Shown here: in pieces, positions 53,867-63,500 of the stretch
How positions within the stretch are numbered: the stretch's first letter is position 1
Layout of the letters: every line of letters begins with the position of its first letter
DNA from: Campylobacter sp. RM12651
GTDB lineage: Bacteria > Campylobacterota > Campylobacteria > Campylobacterales > Campylobacteraceae
Direction of reading: 5' to 3'
NCBI RefSeq assembly: GCF_022369475.1
Contig: NZ_CP059600.1
Location: 1,178,001 to 1,242,000 of the forward strand
Length of the DNA stretch: 64,000 nt
Notes under the pieces: model-generated
Databases searched by the model: none
Told to the model about the DNA's origin: nothing
Seen by the model: only the letters and a program-made list of their open reading frames with translations
Translations under genes and position numbers: made by a program

Positions 53867-54826
53867 ATGATTATTTGTGGGATAGATTTTGATTTAATAG
53901 ATAGTATAGAACAAATTACGATTGCAGATAGTTTTGTTAAAGGCGGAAATAAAATAGGTACAGGTCATGGCGAAGCAAAGCTTTATGTCGGGCAAATAAC
54001 AGATAATAGAACACAAGAATTTTTTAATCTAAATCCACAAAATAAGCCTATTAAATGTTTTATATTAAAAGACGACCTTTATAGATATCTACTAGATACT
54101 AAAATAGAATATCAACATCCTACGCAAAATTATCAATCAGCTAGTCTTATGCCTATGCTTTGGCAAAAAAGATTGGAAAATCTTTCATCAAAAAACAATG
54201 TGCTCGAATTTGAACTAATAAATACAAACGTCACTCCGCCTAGAATTTATTTAAATACCCCAAATACAAATGATGAGAATTATAATTTAATAAGAGAATT
54301 TGCTTTGCCAAATTTAAGCTATTTGTCTTGTCTAAAATTACGAGATAAAAGAACTTATCAAATTTATTTTTATTTTAGAATTTTTGCAGACCTTAGCTAT
54401 TTATCAAATAACACCTTAATGGAAAACGAAATTATTGAAAATCCAATTATGGCTAAAAATATCAGAGATGGTCAAGCAAAATACAGACAAATTTTATTGC
54501 TTGAGTGTCCATTTTGCCCTGTAACAATGGTAAACTATGATAGATTGTTAATCGCAAGTCATATTAAACCTTATGCCCATTGTAACGATTATGAAAAATA
54601 TGACCCCAAGAATGGACTTATGCTCACTCCAACCATTGATAAGTTGTTTGATAAAGGCTTTATTACATTTAACATAAATAAACAAATTGTGTTAAGCCCG
54701 TGGTTATCAAAACACACTTTCAGGTGCTTAAATTTAACAGAAGGGACTATATATCCTAATTTGCCTTTTGATGAAAAAAGAATTGCTTATATACAATATC
54801 ATAATCAATCTGTTTTCAAAGCTTGA
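53867..54826 (+). CDS. HNH-type restriction endonuclease
   Basis: 319 residues. The C-terminal part (about 195-280) is an HNH_2-type domain: KYRQILLLECPFCPVTM, LLIASHIKPYAHCNDYEKYDPKNGLML, then DKLFDKGFITF. His of ASHIKP, the Asn of KNG and the metal-binding CPFC are intact. The N-terminal 190 residues are unrecognised and probably read DNA. Its 3' end overlaps the convergent C5 methyltransferase gene by 22 bp. The pairing makes a type II R-M system the best reading. Recognition sequence unknown. Confidence 0.85.
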   Translation: MIICGIDFDLIDSIEQITIADSFVKGGNKIGTGHGEAKLYVGQITDNRTQEFFNLNPQNKPIKCFILKDDLYRYLLDTKIEYQHPTQNYQSASLMPMLWQKRLENLSSKNNVLEFELINTNVTPPRIYLNTPNTNDENYNLIREFALPNLSYLSCLKLRDKRTYQIYFYFRIFADLSYLSNNTLMENEIIENPIMAKNIRDGQAKYRQILLLECPFCPVTMVNYDRLLIASHIKPYAHCNDYEKYDPKNGLMLTPTIDKLFDKGFITFNINKQIVLSPWLSKHTFRCLNLTEGTIYPNLPFDEKRIAYIQYHNQSVFKA

Positions 54827-55923
54827 AAAATTTGTTCTAAGATTTTAACAAGAATATTAACTACAATTGAGTTACCAGCTTGTTTATACATTTGTGTATC
54901 GCTTACAACAATTTTAAAACTATCATCAAAACCCATTAAACGCAAACATTCTCTTGGGGTTAATTTGCGAATTCTTCCAGCATGAGTAACATAATTATCA
55001 ACCCCAGCTCTATGCATTTTATGCATTGTGTTTAAAAGTGGTCTTGCAATGTTTAAATCAGTTTTTGTGCTAGTTTTAAAATTTTTTGTGCCACCTGCTA
55101 GAACATAATCTTTTACTTTGTCGCTTAAATAATACTTCTCTTCTACATTTCTTATATCAAATATAAACTCATCAGGCTCTAAGGCTGTTTCAAAAACAAA
55201 ATCTCCGTGCCAGTTATATTGTTGATTTGCTTTTTGACAAAGTGCTATTTTACCATTAATTTGGGTGTATTTTTTAAGACGATTTTTGGAGCTTGTAACA
55301 AATTTAATACCTTTTTCTTTTAGGTAATATTTACTATCTGTAAAATCTTGTAAAAAATCTTGCATAGTGCTTGTAAGCTCTATTGGTTTTGGAAAATTAA
55401 ATTTAACATTATCTTTAAAACCAACCACGAAAATTCGTTCTCTGTTTTGTGGAATTCCATAATCTTTTGAGTTTAAAATTTGAGAATAAATTGTATACCC
55501 TAAATCTTTAAAAGTTTCTTGCACTATTTGCCATGTTTTGCCTTCGTCGTGATTTGTTAATCCTTTTACATTTTCATAGATAAAAACTTTTGGTTTACAT
55601 TCTTTTATCACTCTTGCATAATCATAAAACAAAGTGCCACGAGTATCTTCAAAACCTTTACGGTTACCAACAATAGAAAAGCTTTGACAGGGACTACCAC
55701 CCGCTAAAATATCTATTTGTCCTTCAAAAGGTGTGGCGTCAAATTTAGCAATATCGGTATGCCAGCTACTTTCATTTATATCATAATTTGCAAAGTAACT
55801 TTGTTTTACAAAATCATCTATGTCGCCAGCAAATTTTATTGTATGATTAATGTTTAATTTTTTTAATGCCATTTCAAAAGCACCTATCCCACTAAATGTG
55901 GATGCTACTTTTAAATTGTTCAT
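54805..55923 (-). CDS. DNA C5-cytosine methyltransferase
   Basis: 372 residues with all key motifs in order: I STFSGIGAFEMAL (about 8-20), IV AGGSPCQSFSIVG with the catalytic Cys (about 80), VI YENVKGL (about 117), VIII QNRERIFVVGF (about 158-168), a target-recognition region (about 185-300), IX RKLTPRECLRLMGF and X KQAGNSIVVNIL. It adds a methyl group to C5 of cytosine and would protect host DNA from the neighbouring HNH enzyme. It is convergent with it. An AAGGA site lies 11 bp before ATG. Confidence 0.95.
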   Translation of the reverse strand: MNNLKVASTFSGIGAFEMALKKLNINHTIKFAGDIDDFVKQSYFANYDINESSWHTDIAKFDATPFEGQIDILAGGSPCQSFSIVGNRKGFEDTRGTLFYDYARVIKECKPKVFIYENVKGLTNHDEGKTWQIVQETFKDLGYTIYSQILNSKDYGIPQNRERIFVVGFKDNVKFNFPKPIELTSTMQDFLQDFTDSKYYLKEKGIKFVTSSKNRLKKYTQINGKIALCQKANQQYNWHGDFVFETALEPDEFIFDIRNVEEKYYLSDKVKDYVLAGGTKNFKTSTKTDLNIARPLLNTMHKMHRAGVDNYVTHAGRIRKLTPRECLRLMGFDDSFKIVVSDTQMYKQAGNSIVVNILVKILEQIFQALKTD

Positions 55924-55926
55924 ATA

Positions 55927-56052
55927 TTATATTTCCTTGTAATTTCTTATTGTGTTAAGTATATCAAATATTTTAAAATAACTCTCATGCTCAATGGCTC
56001 GTTTTGCTTTTATATAATTCTTTATAAGTAATATTGCTAAAATAATTTTCAA
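55927..56052 (-). other. Short ORF or remnant directly upstream of the methyltransferase
   Basis: A 41-codon frame from TTG at 56052 reads LKIILAILLIKNYIKAKRAI and then EHESYFKIFDILNTIRNYKEI, ending in TAA 3 bp before the methyltransferase ATG. It has no good ribosome binding site and no visible helix-turn-helix, so a controller protein is not supported; it may be the tail of a lost gene or a leader. The rest of the gap 55924-56550 is AT-rich with no gene except the repeat at 56314. Confidence 0.25.
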
Positions 56053-56312
56053 TCTTCTTAATTGTTGTAATTATATACAGTTTTTCTTAAGCTTGTGCAT
56101 ACATTGTTTGTTTAAAAACTATCTATATATTAATAAAAAATATTATACACTCAATTACATATTTTTAATAATATAAAATATTTATATTGTAGCTTAAAGA
56201 AAAATATAACAGCGTGGTATTTTCTGCTTTTTTAATAAAATAGTAATACTATAATACTAAGAGATGAAAGAATTGTTATAATATTTGTAATTTAAATCAA
56301 TGACATATTAAA

Positions 56313-56483
56313 ATGTTAATAAAAAATGGCGAAGAGCTTAAGCAAATATCTTCTATGCTAGATAATATAAAATACCGCCCATCAGTCGGTGAGATTTTTA
56401 GCCTAAATGATATAAACCAAGCTTTAAAAAGTGTAAAAAATAACAATAAAATCGGTAAGGTTTTGATTAATTTAAATAATTAG
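56313..56483 (+). pseudogene. 3' fragment of the oxidoreductase gene; right copy of the direct repeat
   Basis: 56314-56469 repeats 53574-53728. The fragment is still open: ATG at 56313 reads into NGEELKQISSMLDNIKYR and the C-terminus of the oxidoreductase, ending in ...GKVLINLNN instead of ...GKVLIRL. No promoter or ribosome binding site is evident. The different last codons show that the two copies come from different ends or alleles. Confidence 0.85.
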
Positions 56484-56502
56484 AACGCTTATAAAATATC
56501 TT

Positions 56503-56533
56503 TCTAATTTAAATTCTAAGAATTTAAATTAGA
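56503..56533. terminator. 15-bp perfect palindrome before the DHH gene block
   Basis: TCTAATTTAAATTCT and AGAATTTAAATTAGA with a single base between them. It ends the minus-strand run from flhA side (the 70-residue gene stops at 56551) and shows the AATTTAAATTC core seen at other gene ends. Confidence 0.6.
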
Positions 56534-56550
56534 CTAATTATATTTATATT

Positions 56551-56763
56551 TTAGTTAAAAAACTCAGGGTGTTTATCTTTTAATAAAGCCATAGTTTCTA
56601 AAATAAGCTCAAAATCATCTTCACTCTTCGCTTCATCAATTAGCTCAAGATAAGTAAATGCAGCCTTTTCTAGACAATTTTTCTTAACTCCTGCATAATA
56701 CAAAGCAGCTTTATGCATTAGAGCAATCTCATACATTAAATCTTCAATTTCTTCATTTTTCAT
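56551..56763 (-). CDS. Small acidic helical protein of unknown function
   Basis: 70 residues from the ATG at 56763, which has GGAG 7 bp upstream; the frame extends further but into the DHH gene. It is helical and acidic (MKNEEIEDLMYEIALMHKAA, LEKAAFTYLELIDEAKSEDD) and ends KDKHPEFFN. No motif recognised. It overlaps the DHH gene by 11 bp, so it is co-translated. Confidence 0.7.
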   Translation of the reverse strand: MKNEEIEDLMYEIALMHKAALYYAGVKKNCLEKAAFTYLELIDEAKSEDDFELILETMALLKDKHPEFFN

Positions 56764-57775
56764 TAAATTTCTCCAAATAAGTTTTAGTTTGTTCGTAAAT
56801 CTTAGAATATACACTACTATCTTTATAACTTGTAAATATCCCGCCACTAGCATTTGCGTGACCGCCACCATTAAAAGCCGTTTTTGCAAATAAACTAACA
56901 TCAATTTTATTATTAGCCCTAAGAGAGATTTTCTTGCCAGGATTAATTTCTAAAAAGAAATCATATTCAGGATTTTTTACTAAAAAATCATTTCCTATAA
57001 CGCTAACATTTCCTATATCATAGACTAATAAGCCTTTTTTATCTTTATAATAAATCGTATAATCTTGCTTATTTTCGCTTAAAATCCTTACTAAATAATC
57101 GCTTATTAAATTACACAAAGTATCGTTTTTGTCATTTTTAAAAAACTCTTTTTTAATACTATGAGTTGCATCTTCTAAAGCAATATTTGGATTTTCAAGA
57201 TGAAAATATTCTCTAGCTTTGTTTAATAAAAAGAACATATAAGCGTGATTTTGCTTAGCAAACATAGTTCTATTTATCTCCTTACTACTAGCAATTATTT
57301 GCATTAAGATTTTGCCTAATTCAAAATATTTGCTATCACTTAGCCAAATATCAATGCTATTTATAATATCTACCATTAGGCTTAGTTCTTTATTTTCTCC
57401 AAAAATTTTACTAAAAAAATCATAAGTAATCTTAGTAGCACACCTTGAACTATCTAAAAAATACCAAGGATATTTTTCCATACAAGCTTTACCTGTTTGG
57501 TGATGGTCAAGCAATAATAATTTTGCGTGATTTAGCCTTGCAACCCTAGAAGTAAATTCTTCGCAAACACTTTCAATAGGATTTACATCAGTTATTAAAA
57601 TAAGAGCAAATTCATCAGGATTTGCTTCTACTTTTATCATAATTTCTTCAAATTTTTCTTCAATTTCTTTGCCATAATTAGAATTATAAAATTCACAATC
57701 CTTAAAATAATTAGCTACCACATATTGGCAACCATATCCATCTAAATCAGTGTGGCTTAGGTGATATATTTTCAT
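56753..57775 (-). CDS. DHH/DHHA1 family phosphoesterase
   Basis: 340 residues. The metal-binding LSHTDLDGYGCQYV is at residues 5-18, the DHH motif LLLDHHQTG near 90, and the C-terminal DHHA1 glycine motif GGGHANASGG near 315. Members include NrnA-type oligoribonucleases, pAp phosphatases and c-di-AMP/ RecJ-like enzymes; the specific substrate is not readable. It lies 11 bp after flhA and may share its transcript. Confidence 0.88.
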   Translation of the reverse strand: MKIYHLSHTDLDGYGCQYVVANYFKDCEFYNSNYGKEIEEKFEEIMIKVEANPDEFALILITDVNPIESVCEEFTSRVARLNHAKLLLLDHHQTGKACMEKYPWYFLDSSRCATKITYDFFSKIFGENKELSLMVDIINSIDIWLSDSKYFELGKILMQIIASSKEINRTMFAKQNHAYMFFLLNKAREYFHLENPNIALEDATHSIKKEFFKNDKNDTLCNLISDYLVRILSENKQDYTIYYKDKKGLLVYDIGNVSVIGNDFLVKNPEYDFFLEINPGKKISLRANNKIDVSLFAKTAFNGGGHANASGGIFTSYKDSSVYSKIYEQTKTYLEKFNEK

Positions 57776-57786
57776 TATTTTCCTTT

Positions 57787-59964
57787 CTAAATTGCTGCAT
57801 CAACATTACCTATATTATCAAAATCAGCGTTATTTGCAATCTCGCTATAAGCAAGAACAACAACTTGTTTTAATCCAAATCTTTCACAAATCTCTTTTAT
57901 CTTTCTTCTAAGACTAGGTTCTACTAATAATATAAAAGTATTTGAATGCATATTATAATGCTCTTTTACTTTATCGCTAATTGCTGTATATAAAGCGTGG
58001 GTTTGCTCTGTATTGATTGCTAGGGTTGTTGTGCCGTTCTTATTAGTTACTAGCATTTCCAATAAACGCCTATTCACTTGCATTGATAGTGCATAAAATT
58101 GTAGTTTGTTATTATCATCTAAATACATATTAGTAATTACTCTATTAAGACTAGCTCTTACATGATCTGTTATTGTATCAATATCTTGAGTATAAGGCAC
58201 TAAATCAGATATTGTTTCTAATATACTTATCATATCTTTTATTGGAATTTGCTCTTTTAATAATTCTTTTAATACCTTTTGTATAAGACCTATTGAAGTG
58301 ATTTTCAATACTTCTTCAACCAATACACTTTGAGTAAGCTTTAATCTATCTAATAAAGAATTTACTTCTTGCCTAGTTAAAAGTTCGGCTGCGTGTTCTT
58401 TAACCAACTCACTTAAATGTGTGCTAATTACTGCACCAGGATGAACTACTACATAACCACTCATTGTAGCCTTATTTTTTTCACTTGGGTCAATCCAAAT
58501 AGCTTTTGAACCAAAAGCAGGTTCTATTACTTCTATTCCTTCTATTTCATCGGTTTCATCAAAACCATTATCAATTGCTAAAAATTTATCAGGATATATA
58601 ATATTTTTTGCAATTGAAATTCCTTTAATTCTAAAATCATATTCATTAGGGTCTAATTGAATATTATCAATTATTCTAATATCTTGCATTAAAAAACCTA
58701 GATTTTTAGCTATTGTTTGACGCATTGTTGGAATTCTATCTATTAAATCACTTTCAGCAACTTTTACTAAAGAATATCCGATTTGTAATTCAAGCATTTC
58801 AAGATTTAAGCTTTCTTCATTTTTCTTTTTACGCTCTGCTGCAATTTCAGCTTCACTTTTTCTAGGTGGTGTTGTGCTTTGAGCTGGTGCTGCTCCACTT
58901 GTGTTTGGTTGTTGAGCTGCTCCTTTTTGCTTTGGTTTAGGACTTAATAAATCTTCATCTTTAGTCTTCATAAGTAAAAAGCCAAGCCCACCAAATACAA
59001 AAGCCATAAAACCTAGTGAAATAGTAGGAAGACCAGGGACTAAAGCAAATACGAACAAAATAAACCCAACTATAAATAAAGTTTTATAATCTCCAAATAA
59101 TTGCTCTAAAGATTTTTCAGCAAATGGTTTTTCTTCTTTGCTTGCACGAGTAATAATTATAGCTGTTGCTGTTGAAGTGATTAATCCTGGGATTTGAGAT
59201 ACAAGTCCATCTCCTATAGTTAAAATAGTATAACTAGAAGCAGCAGCATTTAATTCTAAATCGTGCTGAAACATACCTATTAAAAGTCCGCCAACTATAT
59301 TAATAATAGTAATGATTATACCTGCAACTGCATCACCTTTAATAAATTTAGAAGAACCATCCATAGCTCCATAAAAGTTCGCTTCGCCTATTATTTCTTG
59401 ACGCCTTTCTCTAGCTTGTTCTTCTGTAATAAGCCCTGCATTTAAATCAGCATCAATTGCCATTTGTTTTCCTGGCATTGCATCTAGCGTAAATCTAGCT
59501 TGAACTTCACTAACACGAGTTGAACCCTTTGTAACAACCATAAAATTAATTAATACTAAGATACAAAATACAACAACCCCTATTACATAATTTCCGCCTA
59601 CAACAAATTCTCCAAAACTAGCAATTATATCACTAACCGCAGCAGGACCTTCATGCCCTTTGCTTAAAATCATTCTAGTGGTTGCGATATTAAGGCTTAG
59701 TCTAAAAAGAGTAATTATTAAAATTAATGTTGGAAAAGTAGTCAAATCAGTCGGTTTTGGAATATACATAGCTATTAAAATCATCAAAACCGATATAGCA
59801 ATACTAAGTGCTAAGCAAAAATCAAGTATTCCAGATGGTAAAGGAACGATAATAATTGCTAAAATAGCAACTATTAAACCTACCATAGAAAGACTTTTAA
59901 ATTTTACAAGTGGCTCTAAATAAGGAGCTACTAGGCTTAGCATAGTATTTTTTTGTTTTGCCAT
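57787..59964 (-). CDS. flhA: Flagellar type III export gate protein FlhA
   Basis: 725 residues. The N-terminal half (about 20-335) has eight membrane segments and the conserved FHIPEP region with KGSTRVSEVQARFTLDAMPGKQMAIDADLNAG. A Pro/Gln/Thr-rich linker (about 345-370) precedes the cytosolic domain, with GYVVVHPGAVISTHLSELVKEHAAELLTRQE and the C-terminal subunit. It forms the nonameric export ring and, with FlgS/FlgR, takes part in Campylobacter flagellar gene control. Its ATG overlaps the Rrf2 stop by 1 bp. Confidence 0.97.
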   Translation of the reverse strand: MAKQKNTMLSLVAPYLEPLVKFKSLSMVGLIVAILAIIIVPLPSGILDFCLALSIAISVLMILIAMYIPKPTDLTTFPTLILIITLFRLSLNIATTRMILSKGHEGPAAVSDIIASFGEFVVGGNYVIGVVVFCILVLINFMVVTKGSTRVSEVQARFTLDAMPGKQMAIDADLNAGLITEEQARERRQEIIGEANFYGAMDGSSKFIKGDAVAGIIITIINIVGGLLIGMFQHDLELNAAASSYTILTIGDGLVSQIPGLITSTATAIIITRASKEEKPFAEKSLEQLFGDYKTLFIVGFILFVFALVPGLPTISLGFMAFVFGGLGFLLMKTKDEDLLSPKPKQKGAAQQPNTSGAAPAQSTTPPRKSEAEIAAERKKKNEESLNLEMLELQIGYSLVKVAESDLIDRIPTMRQTIAKNLGFLMQDIRIIDNIQLDPNEYDFRIKGISIAKNIIYPDKFLAIDNGFDETDEIEGIEVIEPAFGSKAIWIDPSEKNKATMSGYVVVHPGAVISTHLSELVKEHAAELLTRQEVNSLLDRLKLTQSVLVEEVLKITSIGLIQKVLKELLKEQIPIKDMISILETISDLVPYTQDIDTITDHVRASLNRVITNMYLDDNNKLQFYALSMQVNRRLLEMLVTNKNGTTTLAINTEQTHALYTAISDKVKEHYNMHSNTFILLVEPSLRRKIKEICERFGLKQVVVLAYSEIANNADFDNIGNVDAAI

Positions 59965-60362
59965 TATTTTAAAATCTGCTCTAAGGTAATATCAGTTAAA
60001 AAAGAATTTATTTTATCTTGTAAGTTGGTAATTATAGGATATATTTTACAAGTATCGTGCCTATTGCTAGGACACTTATCATCTCCTGTGCATTCAAAAA
60101 CTAAAGGCTCTTTTTTTTCAGCAGATATTATGACATCTTTTATATTTATTAAATTTGGTTCTTTTGCCAGAATAAAACCACCATTAATACCTTTATAAGA
60201 TTTTAAAATATGCGCTCTTGCTAAATTTTGTAATATTTTTGCTAAAAAGCTTCTTGGTATATTTAATTCACTTGCTAAAGTATCTACATCTATTGGACTT
60301 TTATGTTTTGCAATGTAAATTAAACTAATTAAAGCATATTCACTAGCTCTTGTAAATAACAT
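59964..60362 (-). CDS. Rrf2 family transcriptional regulator with three-cysteine motif
   Basis: 132 residues. The N-terminal winged helix (about 1-75) reads LFTRASEYALISLIYIAKH, LNIPRSFLAKILQNLARAHILKSYKGINGGFIL. Cys residues in CTGDDKCPSNRHDTC (CX5CX7C, about 92-106) probably hold an iron-sulfur cluster, as in IscR and related sensors. It is co-transcribed with flhA (TAATG overlap), as in C. jejuni. Its targets are unknown. Confidence 0.88.
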   Translation of the reverse strand: MLFTRASEYALISLIYIAKHKSPIDVDTLASELNIPRSFLAKILQNLARAHILKSYKGINGGFILAKEPNLINIKDVIISAEKKEPLVFECTGDDKCPSNRHDTCKIYPIITNLQDKINSFLTDITLEQILK

Positions 60363-60482
60363 TGTTTTCCTTAAAATATTTTTATTTAAATCTTAACTTT
60401 TTTTATTTAATACATAGACTAAGCAATAATCATTCTTGATTAGGAGTTTAAAAAATATTTATTTTATACTAAAATTAAAAAG

Positions 60483-60513
60483 GAATTTAAACTCAAAAAA
60501 TGAGTTTAAATTC
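60483..60513 (-). terminator. Intrinsic terminator of carB
   Basis: On the minus strand GAATTTAAACTCA pairs with TGAGTTTAAATTC (13 bp, 5-nt loop) and is followed by CCTTTTTAATTTT, a U-rich tail. It begins 7 bp after the carB stop. The spacer 60363-60482 shows no gene. Confidence 0.8.
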
Positions 60514-60520
60514 TTAAAAA

Positions 60521-63500
60521 TTATAAAGAATACACGCTTAATGATATTTCTTCTAAAGCCTTTAAATAAGCTTTTGCAATATCAAGATTTGTAAAGCTTG
60601 CAACCTTACTCTCACTTGCTGCGCGTCTTATTTTAAATCCATCACTAAGGCTATTTTTTGCATCTCTTGGGGTATTAATTACTAATGTAATTTCTCCATT
60701 AACAATTTTTGAAATTATGTCATCTTCATCGCCTAATTTATTAACACTAATTGCATTAATTCCGTGATTATTAAAATAAATTGCTGTATTTTTAGTAGCT
60801 AAGATTTTATAACCTAAGTTCATAAATCCACGAGCAAGCTCAAGTGAATCAGCCTTATTTTTATCATCAATACTAAATAATACTCCGCCAAATTCTTCTA
60901 TCCTAACGCCACTTGCAACAAGACCTTTATAAAGTGCTTTATTAGCACTTGTGCTAGTTCCCATAACTTCTCCAGTGCTTTTCATCTCAGGCCCTAAAAC
61001 TGTATCAACTAAAGATAATTTTGAGAAGCTAAATACAGGAACTTTTACATAATACATTCCTTGTATTTCTTCAAATTCTTTAGTAATTCCTTGCTCTTTT
61101 AAGCTTATTCCTAAAGCAGCTTTTAAAGCTATATTTGCTAGGTTTTTATTAATTACTTTACTTAAAAACGGCAATGTTCTTGAAGCTCTTGGATTTACTT
61201 CTAATACATAAAGTTTATTTTCAAAATATACAAATTGTATATTTAAAAGTCCTTTAATTTTTAAAGCAAGTGCAAGTTTTTTAGTGTAATTAATAATTTC
61301 TTCTTTTACCTCATCACTTATACTAACACTTGGAGTTATTGCTGTGCTATCTCCACTATGCACACCTGCTCTTTCAATATGCTCTAAAATACTTGGTATA
61401 TAAACATTTTCTCCATCACAAATAGCGTCTACTTCAAGCTCTTTTCCGCATAAATATTTATCAATTAATATAGGTTTATCAAGGCTTACTTCTGTTGCTT
61501 CTTGCATATATTTTTTAAGTTCTTCATCATTAAATACAACTTGCATAGCTCTACCACCTAAAACAAACGATGGACGAACTAATACAGGATAGCCTATTAA
61601 ATTAGCATTTTTGATAGCTTCATCAACACTAATTGCGGTAATTCCTTTAGGTTGATTTAAGCCTAAATCACTCATTAATTTTTCAAATAATTTTCTATCT
61701 TCAGCAGTATTTATACTATCTAAACTTGTGCCTAAAATCTTAACTCCATTTGCTTCTAAAAACTCAGCTAAATTAATAGCAGTTTGACCACCAAAACTAA
61801 CAATTACCCCTAAAGGTTTTTCAATATTAATAATTTCTAAAACTTCTTCATTGCTTAAAGGCTCAAAATAAAGCTTATTAGCTACGCTATAATCAGTTGA
61901 TAATGTTTCAGGATTGTTATTAATTATTATTGCTTCATAGCCCATTTCTTTAATAGCCCAAATAGCATGCACGCTAGAATAATCAAACTCAATTCCTTGA
62001 CCAATTCTAATAGGGCCACTTCCTAAAACTATGATTTTTTGCTTATTGCTAATTTCATTTGTGTCTTTAAATTCTTTATTATAAGTTGAATAAAAACTTG
62101 GAATTAGATTTTTATAATCCATCGGCTGAACGCATTTATAAATAGGTCTTATATTGTTTTTAGCTCTTAATTCATACACTTCTTTTTGCTTGCATTCCCA
62201 ACGATGTGCGATAATTTTATCAGCTAGTCCTATTTGCTTAGCTTTTGTAAGTGCTTGAATATCAAATTTTTTCTCTTTTAATTCGTGTTCTGTGTCAATG
62301 ATTTGCTTAAATGTATCTATAAATAATCTTTGCATTTTAGTAAGATTCATAATCTCATCAACACTAATTCCACGCCTTAAAGCTTCTCCTATGAAAAATA
62401 TTCTTTCATCTCCAGCTTTAATTAAACGCTTTTTGATTTTTTCATCTGTGTATGTTTCGCCGTTTTTAAGACCTAGATGACAAATTCCATATTCAAGTGA
62501 TTTAATAGCTTTTAAAATACTTTCAGCTAGGCTAGTTCCTAAGCCCATTACTTCACCCGTTGCTTTCATTTGAGTGCCTAGATAACGATTAGCATCTTTA
62601 AACTTATCAAATGCAAATCTAGGAGCTTTAGTAACTATATAATCAAGATTTGGTTTATACTCAAGATAGCTTAAACCACTTGCTTCGTTTTTAATCTCAT
62701 CTAAAGTTTTGCCTATTGCGATTTTTGCTGCGATTTTTGCTATAGGAAATGAAGTTGCTTTACTAGCTAAAGCACTTGAGCGTGAAACTCTAGGATTTAC
62801 TTCAATAATAAAATATTCTTTTGTAATTGGGTTTAAAGCTATTTGAACATTACAACCACCTTCAATTTTTAATGCTCTTATTAATTTAATAGCAACATCT
62901 ATCATTTGTTGTTTGATTTTTGGCTCAAGTGTTTGAGTTGGTGCAACAACCAATGAATCACCTGTATGAATTCCAACAGGGTCAATATTTTCCATATCGC
63001 AAATTAATATAGCATTATCAGCTCTATCTCTTATAACTTCATATTCAAGTTCTATAAATCCTGCTATTGATTTTTCAATTAAACATTGTCTAGTAGGAGA
63101 ATAAATTAAGCCTTCGCTAGCTATTTTTTTAAGTTCAGCTTCATTTTCACAAATTCCGCCGCCAGTTCCACCCATAGTAAATGCTGGACGAACAACAACA
63201 GGATAACCACATTCATTAGCAAAAGAAATTGCACTCTTTGTATTATTTACAATAACACTTGGTGGAACAGGTTCATTTAATTCATTCATTAATGCTCTAA
63301 ATAATTCTCTATCTTCAGCCTTATTAATAGTATCTAAGCTAGAACCTAATACTTTTATATTATATTCTTTTAAAATCCCTACTTTATCTAATTCTATTGC
63401 CATATTTAAAGCAACTTGTCCGCCTAAGGTAGCCAAGATTGCATCAGGGCGAGTTTTTTTAATAACCTTTGTTACAAATTCTAAAGTAATTGGCTCTATA

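Larger units (their letters stand above)
53729..56313. mobile_element. Putative mobile restriction-modification unit bounded by long direct repeats
   Basis: About 2.6 kb carrying only an HNH endonuclease gene, a convergent C5-cytosine methyltransferase gene and remnant ORFs, lying exactly between two copies of a 155-bp piece of the oxidoreductase gene. No transposase or integrase is present. The structure is that described for R-M gene insertion with long target duplication in Helicobacter. A tandem duplication of the oxidoreductase followed by decay is the alternative. Confidence 0.5.

Noticed and set aside
54805-54826. Overlap of endonuclease and methyltransferase taken as an annotation error
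   Set aside because: Both frames carry complete family signatures and proper stops; a 22-bp convergent overlap is acceptable.
56764-56904. N-terminal extension of the 70-residue gene
   Set aside because: The extension runs through the DHH gene in another frame and is unlike the rest of the protein; the internal ATG has a good ribosome binding site.
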